Shown here in pieces: positions 7,620-14,491 of a stretch of DNA of 64,000 nt (the stretch's first letter is position 1; the number at the start of each line of letters is the position of its first letter). Under the pieces are notes generated by a model. That model made no database searches and was not told where the DNA came from. It saw only the letters and a list, made by a program, of their open reading frames with translations. This DNA comes from Chryseobacterium oncorhynchi (GTDB lineage: Bacteria; Bacteroidota; Bacteroidia; Flavobacteriales; Weeksellaceae). The stretch is taken from contig NZ_PPEI02000002.1 of the NCBI RefSeq assembly GCF_002899895.1, positions 248,001 through 312,000 of the forward strand, in the 5' to 3' direction. Both the position numbers and the translations under genes were made by a program.

Positions 7620-8702
7620 TTATTTCTTGTCGATCATAATGCTATTCTGTACTTCAATTGATTCTTCGTGAATCGCTTTAAAGACTTTTTCAATAAATTC
7701 CTGAGACATTCCTGTTTCTTTTGCTTTTTGTGTAGCGTATTCTGTAATTACTTTCCAACGTTCAGGCTGGAAGATAGCAATATCATTCTCTTGTTTAAGC
7801 TTACCAATTTTTTCTGAGATCTTCATCCTTTGAGAAAGAAGCTCAATTAATTGGAAGTCAAGGTCAGAAATCAAAGTTCTGTGTCTTCCCATTTCTCCTT
7901 CAAAACCTGCAAGATTAGAGTTTCTTACTTTTAAGTTACCGATAAGTTCCGCAAGAACTTCAGGCGTAATCTGCTGAGAAGCATCACTCCACGCTTCATC
8001 AGGATTACAGTGCGACTCAATAATCGCTCCTTGGTAACCAACGTTAAGTGCTTCCTGAGTAATATCTGCCAAACCTGTTCTGTTTCCACAAATGTGAGAC
8101 GGGTCAATCAACATTGGAATATCCGGGAACTGGCTTTTGAAGTCAAGAGCAATCTGCCAGTTTGGATTATTTCTGTATTTTGTTTTCTGGTATGTTGAGA
8201 ACCCTCTGTGAATTACCCCTAGGTTTTTAATATCCTGACCTAAAAGTCTTTCTAAAGCACCAATCCATAATGCAAGATCCGGGTTTACAGGGTTTTTAAC
8301 AAATACTGGTTTATCTGTTCCTCTTAATGCCATTGCAATTTCCTGAACGGTAAATGGGTTCACTGTAGAACGCGCTCCGATCCAAAGAACATCTACGTCA
8401 GCCTCTAAAGCAGCGAATACGTGGTGTGCATTAGCAACTTCTGTAGCTGTTTTGAATCCGTACTCTTCTTTTACTTTTTTTAACCAGTTCAAACCAATTA
8501 CTCCTACTCCTTCGAATCCGTTTGGCTTCGTACGTGGTTTCCAGATTCCTGCTCGGAAAACTGATACATTAGCGTTGGATTCTTTAATTCTTCTGGCTGT
8601 TTCAAGCATCTGAGCTTCACTTTCTGCGCTACATGGCCCCGCAATCATTAATGGTTGTGTAAGCTCATTGATCCACTCGTTTTTTAAATCTTTTAAGTTC
8701 AT
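7620..8702 (-). CDS. Bifunctional DAHP synthase / chorismate mutase
   Basis: The 360-residue protein fuses two shikimate-pathway activities. Residues 1-255 form a type I-beta DAHP synthase: MIAGPCSAES, GIWKPRTKPNGFEG, WIGARSTVNPF, VFVKNPVNPD and DPSHICGNR. This domain condenses phosphoenolpyruvate and erythrose 4-phosphate. Residues 270-350 form an AroQ chorismate mutase helix bundle (LISDLDFQLIELLSQRMKIS), which converts chorismate to prephenate, the precursor of Phe and Tyr. The mutase domain often also senses prephenate. The gene follows a 43-codon Phe/Tyr-rich leader ORF, so ribosome-mediated attenuation by aromatic amino acids is likely. Confidence 0.93.
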   Translation of the reverse strand: MNLKDLKNEWINELTQPLMIAGPCSAESEAQMLETARRIKESNANVSVFRAGIWKPRTKPNGFEGVGVIGLNWLKKVKEEYGFKTATEVANAHHVFAALEADVDVLWIGARSTVNPFTVQEIAMALRGTDKPVFVKNPVNPDLALWIGALERLLGQDIKNLGVIHRGFSTYQKTKYRNNPNWQIALDFKSQFPDIPMLIDPSHICGNRTGLADITQEALNVGYQGAIIESHCNPDEAWSDASQQITPEVLAELIGNLKVRNSNLAGFEGEMGRHRTLISDLDFQLIELLSQRMKISEKIGKLKQENDIAIFQPERWKVITEYATQKAKETGMSQEFIEKVFKAIHEESIEVQNSIMIDKK

Positions 8703-9080
8703 ATTCTAAATTTTATTGTTTTTTAATATTTTTTTAGTTCACAGCAATAGCCCTTTGATTATAAATTAAATTTATAATTCTTTTCAAAAAATGCCGTTCA
8801 AAATTGTTTAAAGGAATCAGGAAAATAATAGGGCTCTACTTCTCCTGTATTTTTTGGAAAGAAATTCAGTTAACAATACCAATAAAATCGGTAATAGGTT
8901 CTGAAATTTCTATAATAAGAAGCAGAAAAACTAAAATAACCGCTAAAAAAGTAATTAGCGGGTGCAAAGAAAGACAGATATGTATTAGATAGTTTTTCCA
9001 TTTTTCTTCTGGAAATGTCTTTGTTTTAGCGTTTCTGGTTGCAATTTGTTATTGTCGAAAACTTATTTTCAACAGAAAAC
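8703..9080 (-). promoter_or_regulatory. Long mRNA leader with predicted aromatic amino acid attenuation
   Basis: The leader runs from a predicted start near 9080 to the DAHP synthase/chorismate mutase start codon, about 380 nt. It contains the aromatic leader ORF (8870-9001). A perfect 7-bp stem, CCGCTAA/TTAGCGG (8940-8946 with 8955-8961), lies within its codons. Downstream are an 8-bp stem with one G-U pair after the leader stop (CAGGAGAA with TTTTCCTG), and AGCCCT and AGGGCT segments able to pair over distance. I could not identify which stem acts as terminator. Confidence 0.6.
8870..9001 (-). CDS. Aromatic leader peptide (43 aa, Phe/Tyr-rich)
   Basis: This short ORF starts at ATG 9001 and ends at TAA 8870-8872. 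Of 43 residues, 8 are Phe, 9 Tyr and 1 Trp, so 42% are aromatic. Clusters include SFF, NYFFSGYFSFS, SYY and the final RTYYRFYWYC. It is read from its own flavobacterial promoter and lies 167 bp upstream of the gene for Phe/Tyr biosynthesis entry enzymes, on the same strand. A ribosome stalling here when Phe-tRNA or Tyr-tRNA is scarce would change folding of the downstream leader, as for pheA or trp leaders. It is too short for the usual gene callers. Translation is inferred. Confidence 0.8.
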   Translation of the reverse strand: MEKLSNTYLSFFAPANYFFSGYFSFSASYYRNFRTYYRFYWYC

Positions 9081-9085
9081 TTTGA

Positions 9086-9113
9086 CAAATATATAAAAAT
9101 TATGTCAAATCAA
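9086..9113 (-). promoter_or_regulatory. Flavobacterial promoter for the aromatic leader
   Basis: TTG (9113-9111), a 17-bp spacer and TATATTTG (9093-9086) match the Bacteroidota sigma-A consensus TTG-N17-23-TAnnTTTG. It overlaps the end of the dnaX frame and would start RNA near 9080, about 80 nt before the leader peptide. Confidence 0.75.
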
Positions 9114-9681
9114 ACTTCATTAAATCATCAAGATCTCTTAAAAGTGGATTTTTTTCTATAAATTTTTCAAATATTTTTCTTTTGGTGACTACTTCAATCT
9201 TCAGATTTTCAACGTCTCTCTCGTATTCTACCTCAATGGCGTGGTTCTGAACTTTTTTTCTGAAATGATTAAAAAATTCTCCACTCACCTTATCAAATTC
9301 TACTTTGGCAGAATCTGATGGAAATAAAACTCTAATCTTATTTTCTTCTTTTTTCTCCAGCTTAAAGGTTTTCACGGCATTAAAAACAAAGTTATTTTTT
9401 ACCTGTAACTGTTTAAGCATGATTTTCCATTCCATTTGTAGATCTGTATCTGTAAAATGGTGTTGGGGAAGATTTTCAGTTTTTACGGCAACTTTTTCTG
9501 TTGTCTCTACTTTTTCTTCTTTATTCAAAAAGGAATTAATGCTAAAGCCTGAAGAAATTCCGGGTCTGGATAAAGGCTTCGTAGTTTTATTGACCGTAGT
9601 ATTCTGAACCTCCTCAGGCTGTACAGCTTGTACAGTCTTAATGGGTTCTTTTTTCTCTGGATTTATTACGGGGATTTTCAC
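9100..9681 (-). CDS. dnaX: C-terminal tau part of DnaX, reached by -1 frameshift
   Basis: This frame is open from the A10 run at 9722-9731 down to 9100. The GTG at 9681 listed as its start is probably not used. Reading on from dnaX after a -1 shift gives KKKKFLILAPFLSEKQEV and then a Pro/Lys-rich linker. A folded domain of about 120 residues ends the protein (MEWKIMLKQLQVKN through LRDLDDLMKFDLT). This resembles the DNA polymerase-contacting tail of tau in Bacteroidota. The full tau would have about 566 residues. No independent promoter or ribosome site was seen before it. Confidence 0.75.
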   Translation of the reverse strand: MKIPVINPEKKEPIKTVQAVQPEEVQNTTVNKTTKPLSRPGISSGFSINSFLNKEEKVETTEKVAVKTENLPQHHFTDTDLQMEWKIMLKQLQVKNNFVFNAVKTFKLEKKEENKIRVLFPSDSAKVEFDKVSGEFFNHFRKKVQNHAIEVEYERDVENLKIEVVTKRKIFEKFIEKNPLLRDLDDLMKFDLT

Positions 9682-9713
9682 TTCCTGTTTCTCACTGAGA
9701 AACGGAGCTAGTA

Positions 9714-10799
9714 TTAAGAACTTTTTTTTTTAGTATCACCTGAATTAGCTGTCAGAGAAGATAGCTGCATCAATGCAATTTCAACGGTAAGTCTTGGATT
9801 CTTGGAGTTCTTATAATTAATATCTGCATGGTTACAGATTTCAATACCATCAATCAGTTGCTGGGCGGCCCACTTTTGACCTTGCTCTATAAACTTAGTC
9901 TTTGTCTTCTCTCCTACTTCAATGAGATCAATTGTAGAAGTATTCTGTGCCATCATCAGATCTCTGAAGTGATTTCCCAGTCCGGCAACAAAAATATGCG
10001 GATCAAACCCTTTTTTAACAATATCATTAAAGGCAGACAGTACTTCAGGAATTTTGTTTTCCTTAGCCAGATCTACAATATTAAGATATTGATCATAATC
10101 CAGAATATTCAAAACTTCAGCAGCTTTTGCCAGTGTAATGTTTTTCTGGGAGAATGTGGAAAGCCTGTCAAAGATTGAAAGCGCGTCTCTTAATGCACCG
10201 TCTGCCTTTTGGGCAATAAGGTACAGAGCGTCATCTTCGTATTGTATATTCTCTTTTTGAGCAATACTTTTCAGGTGTTCCTGAATATCTTCAATGGTAA
10301 TTCTCTTGAAGTCATAGATCTGACAACGAGATAAAATAGTTGGAATAATTTTATGTTTTTCTGTAGTCGCCAAAATGAAGATCGCATGAGCTGGCGGCTC
10401 TTCAAGTGTCTTAAGAAAAGCATTGAAAGCGGCAGAAGACAGCATATGAACCTCATCAATGATATATACTTTGTATTTACCAACCTGAGGTGCAAAGCGA
10501 ACCTGATCTATAAGTTCTCTGATATCATCTACAGAGTTATTGGATGCAGCATCCAATTCATAGATATTATAAGCAAAGCCGTCTTCTGAAACCGAGCCAT
10601 CTTTCTCATTGATCTTTCTTGCTAGAATTCTGGCACAGGTAGTTTTACCCACACCACGAGGACCACAAAAAAGCAATGCCTGAGCTAGCTGACTTTCTTC
10701 AATTGCATGTTCTAAAGTATCCGTAATATGGGATTGCCCTACAACTGTATCAAACTCTTGAGGACGATATTTTCTTGCAGATACTATAAAATTTTCCAT
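9714..10799 (-). CDS. dnaX: DNA polymerase III subunit gamma (dnaX, zero frame)
   Basis: The zero-frame product has 361 residues and holds the clamp-loader ATPase. Visible are ARKYRPQEFDTVVGQ, Walker A GPRGVGKTT near residue 45, the SRC-like box ILSRCQIYDF, and IIDEVHML (Walker B). The Cys zinc module usually placed after Walker A is missing; the segment reads EKDGSVSEDGFAYN instead. The frame stops with SS-stop right after a run of ten A residues at codons 357-360, so it makes a short gamma form. A -1 shift or RNA polymerase slippage would make the longer tau. It is part of the pol III clamp loader at the replication fork. Confidence 0.92.
   Translation of the reverse strand: MENFIVSARKYRPQEFDTVVGQSHITDTLEHAIEESQLAQALLFCGPRGVGKTTCARILARKINEKDGSVSEDGFAYNIYELDAASNNSVDDIRELIDQVRFAPQVGKYKVYIIDEVHMLSSAAFNAFLKTLEEPPAHAIFILATTEKHKIIPTILSRCQIYDFKRITIEDIQEHLKSIAQKENIQYEDDALYLIAQKADGALRDALSIFDRLSTFSQKNITLAKAAEVLNILDYDQYLNIVDLAKENKIPEVLSAFNDIVKKGFDPHIFVAGLGNHFRDLMMAQNTSTIDLIEVGEKTKTKFIEQGQKWAAQQLIDGIEICNHADINYKNSKNPRLTVEIALMQLSSLTANSGDTKKKSS
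9722..9731 (-). promoter_or_regulatory. A10 slippery run in dnaX
   Basis: Ten consecutive A residues in the mRNA sense read ACT AAA AAA AAA AGT TCT TAA in the zero frame. A -1 slip opens the tau frame. Escherichia coli uses ribosomal slippage at A-AAA-AAG and Thermus uses transcriptional slippage at a long A-run to make both gamma and tau. No stimulatory stem was assessed. Confidence 0.7.
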
Positions 10800-10896
10800 T
10801 GGTCAAAAATAAGAAATATAGTTCTAATTTAAAAATTAAAAGTTTTCAAATATCAACAAAAATGTATTTCTGCTCAAATTGGAAAACTTTCAATTT

Positions 10897-11529
10897 TTAC
10901 TTCTTTTTACTATATGCAAAATCAATCAATTCAACAATTGCTTGTTCAATTTCTTTTCTTCCATCTTCTGTTTTCAAATCAATACCGCAGAAAACACTTG
11001 CATTATATCCTGTATAAAGATTAAGGTAATAAGCTCCTGAAACAATTAGCGCCATAATTGCTCTATGTCTCGTTGCTGCACCTTCTCCAAAATACGGGTC
11101 TGAGATATTTCCAAATAAAACTTCCCCTACTTCTTCACGTTGTTCAACCAACTTTTTAAGAATAGGTTTATTCTCTGAAAGTTCCCAAAGGATGATCTTT
11201 TGAAGTTCTTTATTTTTCTTAAGATTCTCAAACTGGTTAAGCACGACAAATTTTGTAAGTTCATGCCCTCCGTCAGAGTAATCTATCTCTACATCTTTAT
11301 TTACCTGACTCCAGTAATCCTGAGACTTAATATATTCATCGATTAGCTTATCTGTACTTCCAAAGTACTCATAAATCAATTTTTTATCAAAACCGGCAAC
11401 TGCTGCTATCTTACTTACTTTTAATCCTGAGTATCCTTTTACTCTTAAGATTTTACCAACTGCAGCAAGCAGTTTTTGTTTTGTTTTTTCCTTGTCCCTA
11501 ATTGGGCCTTGCACTACTTTTCTAGGCAT
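10897..11529 (-). CDS. TetR/AcrR family transcriptional regulator
   Basis: The protein has 210 residues. An N-terminal TetR DNA-binding domain spans about residues 12-60: KLLAAVGKILRVKGYSGLKVSKIAAVAGFDKKLIYEYFGS is visible as two blocks, with the recognition helix ending in KLIYEYF. The rest is helical and should bind a ligand. It lies 6 bp downstream of the alpha-oxoamine synthase on the same strand, so the two are cotranscribed. It may respond to a lipid or acyl signal, but that is inference from the neighbour only. Confidence 0.88.
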   Translation of the reverse strand: MPRKVVQGPIRDKEKTKQKLLAAVGKILRVKGYSGLKVSKIAAVAGFDKKLIYEYFGSTDKLIDEYIKSQDYWSQVNKDVEIDYSDGGHELTKFVVLNQFENLKKNKELQKIILWELSENKPILKKLVEQREEVGEVLFGNISDPYFGEGAATRHRAIMALIVSGAYYLNLYTGYNASVFCGIDLKTEDGRKEIEQAIVELIDFAYSKKK

Positions 11530-11535
11530 AATTTA

Positions 11536-12792
11536 TTATTTTTTTGCAATATGCAATTTTTTATTAATATCATCAAATGCGTTAAGTGTTTTATCCAGAT
11601 GTTCCTTTTCATGCCTGGCTGTAACACTCATTCTGATACGCGCATCTTTTCTCGGTACTGCAGGATATAGAATAGGATTCGTATAAATTCCTTTTTCTAT
11701 TAATAATTTTCCGACATCTCCTGTCAAATATGGATCTCCTATTTTTACCGGAACTATTGCTGAGCAAGTAATTCCCGTATCTAGTCCTAAATCATCCAGT
11801 CCTTTTTTGAAATAGTTGATATTGTTCCAGAGTCTTTCTCTCCAGATCGGTTCTTCGTCTATCAAATCAATGGCTTTAACGATTCCTGCGGATGATGGTG
11901 GGGCTGTTGCTGAGAAAATCTGCTGACGGGATTGGAATCTGATAAATGCTGCCAATTTTTTATCGGCAATAACATATCCTCCTAGGTTACCAAACGTTTT
12001 ACTGAATGTTCCTGTGATGATGTCTACTTTATCCAGTAATCCAGCCTGTTCCAAAGTACCTCTTCCTGTTTCTCCAAGGATACCGACACCATGTACGTCG
12101 TCTACCATTAGAAAGGCATTGTACTTTTTCACTAGATTATAGATCTCATTAATATGTGAGGTATCACCATCTTGGGAATACACTCCATCCACAATAACGA
12201 GTTTCGTACGGTACAGATTTTCAGATACCTTCAAAATGTGTTCCAAAGATTCCAAATTATTGTGCGGAAATGTTTTTTTATTGGTAAAAGCACATCCCTC
12301 ATGTACGCTGGCATGTACTGCCATATCTAAAATCGCAAGATCTTCTTTCTGCATTAGGCATTGTAAAGTAGCACTATTTGCAGTATATCCGGTAGTAAAT
12401 ACTACAGCTTCATCTTCAGTTCTTTTAAAAAAGCTTGATATTTTTTTCTCTAAAGCATTATGATAATCAAAATAACCACCAATAAGAGGGGTTGCTCCTG
12501 TACCTGTACCATATTTCTCTATTCCTTCAATAGCAGCTTGTTTTACTTTTGGGTGCTGTGTAAACCCTAAGTAATCACTAGAAACAAAACTAACAAATTC
12601 TCTGTTTTGATTTGCAATATTTACATTCAATACTGCATTGGTCCCTGAAGTATTCTTCAGTCTGTAATTCATATGCCCGTTAGACTTTACAAAGTCTAAA
12701 TATTCATAAAATATTTCAGCCCTTTGAGCCATATCATTATCTGGTATATTCTCAAAGTCTTTAATAGTTGCTGTTGTGAAATTGATGTTCAT
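11536..12792 (-). CDS. PLP-dependent alpha-oxoamine synthase (serine palmitoyltransferase / cysteate acyltransferase-like)
   Basis: The protein has 418 residues and the fold of the AONS/KBL/SPT family, which joins an acyl thioester to an amino acid with loss of CO2. Motifs include SSDYLGFTQHP, YGTGTGATPLIGG, DDVHGVGILG and the PLP-lysine loop GTFSKTFGNLGG. BioF and KBL relatives are shorter. The roughly 40-residue N-terminal extension and the lack of bio genes nearby favour a lipid enzyme. Bacteroidota use such enzymes for sphingolipids or, in Chryseobacterium, for the sulfonolipid base capnine. Serine versus cysteate cannot be decided here. Confidence 0.8.
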   Translation of the reverse strand: MNINFTTATIKDFENIPDNDMAQRAEIFYEYLDFVKSNGHMNYRLKNTSGTNAVLNVNIANQNREFVSFVSSDYLGFTQHPKVKQAAIEGIEKYGTGTGATPLIGGYFDYHNALEKKISSFFKRTEDEAVVFTTGYTANSATLQCLMQKEDLAILDMAVHASVHEGCAFTNKKTFPHNNLESLEHILKVSENLYRTKLVIVDGVYSQDGDTSHINEIYNLVKKYNAFLMVDDVHGVGILGETGRGTLEQAGLLDKVDIITGTFSKTFGNLGGYVIADKKLAAFIRFQSRQQIFSATAPPSSAGIVKAIDLIDEEPIWRERLWNNINYFKKGLDDLGLDTGITCSAIVPVKIGDPYLTGDVGKLLIEKGIYTNPILYPAVPRKDARIRMSVTARHEKEHLDKTLNAFDDINKKLHIAKK

Positions 12793-13220
12793 CCTTAATC
12801 TTGTTTGTTGTGGTTCAAAGAAACAAATATATGACTATTTAAAGGGCTTTGATCCACATAAAAGATTAAATATTATTAAAGACTTAATATTTATAATTCT
12901 CTTTATCTGCAAACCAAACTACTCCATTATATAAATGCAACTTTGAACATATTTTTTATTGAATTAGTTAGTTTTTAGTAATGGAAAATTAGTAAAAAAA
13001 GAAATCAATAAAGTAATATTAGTAAAGAAATAACAAAAAAAGACCGTAATTTTTTACAACCATCTCATTTATAAAAGATTATTTTTCCTTATTCTTCAGT
13101 CACAATGTTATAAAAGCCTTATTTTAGGTGTAATTTTAACATACTTAAATCCCATAAAGGAGAACAAGACTATCTAAAAAGATAATAATAAAGAAGCCTC
13201 AGAGGGATAGATTAGAAAAA
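12793..13220. other. Gene-free interval between oxoamine synthase and AraC gene
   Basis: About 430 bp of AT-rich DNA. CAAATATA at 12824-12831 is a -7-like box on the minus strand for the oxoamine synthase, but no TTG lies at the right distance. No ORF, RNA or terminator was recognised. Confidence 0.45.
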
Positions 13221-13577
13221 TCAAATTGGATAAGATTTCCTGAACTTGCCCGGAGTAAAACCTGTCATTTTTTTAAAGAACTTTGAAAAATTAGAGGGAT
13301 CATAAGTAAAAATACGTGCAATTTCTGCTATGGATTTATCAGAATGAGTAAGCATCCATTTAGCTTCCTGAATGATTTTCTCATCATAAAAATAGCAGGG
13401 ATGCCGTCCTGTTTCCTTTTTGACGGTATCGGTAAGATGTTTATGAGAAATAGCCAACTGTCCAGCAATTTCATTAACCTCCATAAATTCGGAAATATTT
13501 CCTGAAATAACATCCTGAACATGCTTTTCTAAAAATATAAAATATTGGTTAGTAATTTCTTTACTTCTTTTCATCAT
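13221..13577 (-). CDS. Solo AraC-type DNA-binding protein
   Basis: This 118-residue protein consists almost only of an AraC/XylS HTH pair. The first helix-turn-helix includes VNEIAGQLAISHKHLTDTVKKETG. The second is SIAEIARIFTYDPSNFSKFFKKMTGFTPGKFRK. The usual N-terminal sensing domain is absent, so it is either a truncated regulator or a stand-alone domain of the kind found in some Bacteroidota. The frame is intact with a normal start (MMKRSKEIT). A candidate small RNA ends about 190 bp upstream on the same strand. Confidence 0.85.
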   Translation of the reverse strand: MMKRSKEITNQYFIFLEKHVQDVISGNISEFMEVNEIAGQLAISHKHLTDTVKKETGRHPCYFYDEKIIQEAKWMLTHSDKSIAEIARIFTYDPSNFSKFFKKMTGFTPGKFRKSYPI

Positions 13578-13763
13578 GTTTTTGATTTTATGCTGATTTA
13601 AAGCATAAATTTAAAGTTAAGAATTAAAAACCATATGGTGAGCTTTTCGGATCATTAATGAATAGAACAGCCTCTTCAACAAGTATGCTGATGCAGATTT
13701 ATTCTATAAAAAAGGGTTGATTTCTTAGATGCAAAGTTCCTGTACAAATATGCAATTGTATAA

Positions 13764-13872
13764 AAAGCAAAAAGATCCCTTGAAAGAGACCCTTTACTTT
13801 TGAGGTAAAAACCGTTTGTGTTCTTAGAATCATCTAATTAATTAGAAGCCTCTTTCATCTTTGTGGGAACCG
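13764..13872 (-). ncRNA. Candidate small RNA with canonical promoter and terminator
   Basis: A predicted transcript of roughly 107 nt lies in a 914-bp gene-free gap. It would start near 13871, just after a TTG-N20-TACTTTTG promoter. It ends at a hairpin (AAAGGGTCTCT, loop TTCA, AGGGATCTTT with G-U pairs) followed by T-rich sequence near 13770. Inside are two CAAACGGTT copies, near the 5' end and mid-molecule, and a 14-bp palindrome TCTAATTAATTAGA. The longest ATG frame has 6 codons, so it is probably non-coding. It could also be an attenuated leader of the AraC gene downstream. Confidence 0.55.
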
Positions 13873-13876
13873 TTTG

Positions 13877-13907
13877 CAAAAGTAGAAAAGCTATTTATCC
13901 TGATCAA
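13877..13907 (-). promoter_or_regulatory. Flavobacterial promoter for the candidate small RNA
   Basis: TTG (13907-13905), 20-bp spacer and TACTTTTG (13884-13877) on the minus strand match the phylum's sigma-A consensus exactly. Confidence 0.7.
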
Positions 13908-14491
13908 AAAAAATATGTAGAATTATCACAATATCATTGTAAAACTTTTACTACAAAAACATAATCAATGAAAAACATAAATAAAAACTCATATAAAACA
14001 CAAAAACAAACTAGAAGCATTACAAGCATTTCCCTGATCTTCAACACATTTAATTGAATAAACCTCACTGAGTCATCCCATCAAGGCTTACATATTTTCT
14101 GAAACATCAATATTTAACACTCATAAAATCTAAAAAAATGACAAATTAAAATCACAGTTTTTGCCACATAATTGATTGAATGAGACAAATTATCACTCTT
14201 TGTAGAAATATTACTACAAAAAAACCGACAAATATCTGCTTCATTATCAATAAATACACACAAAACTCTTATTAATACTCATCAAAAAATATTGATTTAT
14301 CTGTATAATTTCATTATTTTTACCGCATCAAATAAATCTATTTAACACATAAAACACAAACGGCTAAAAAAATTAATGACAAAAATTTATTTTCAATCAT
14401 TCCTACCCTTAAAAAAAACTTCGACTTGTACAAAAACTATTATTAACCGTTTTTTGCATTGATGCAGAAAACATAGATCAGTTGTGCACAT
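13908..14491. other. AT-rich interval upstream of the sensor kinase
   Basis: About 580 bp without a convincing ORF. No full TTG/TAnnTTTG promoter for the kinase was found. Nothing else was recognised. Confidence 0.45.

Noticed and set aside
8804-8992. 62-aa plus-strand ORF upstream of the aro gene
   Set aside because: It lies opposite the aromatic leader ORF; that frame has a better promoter, context and composition. The plus frame is its shadow.
10353-10589. ORFs antisense to dnaX
   Set aside because: They overlap the conserved ATPase frame on the other strand and carry no signals.
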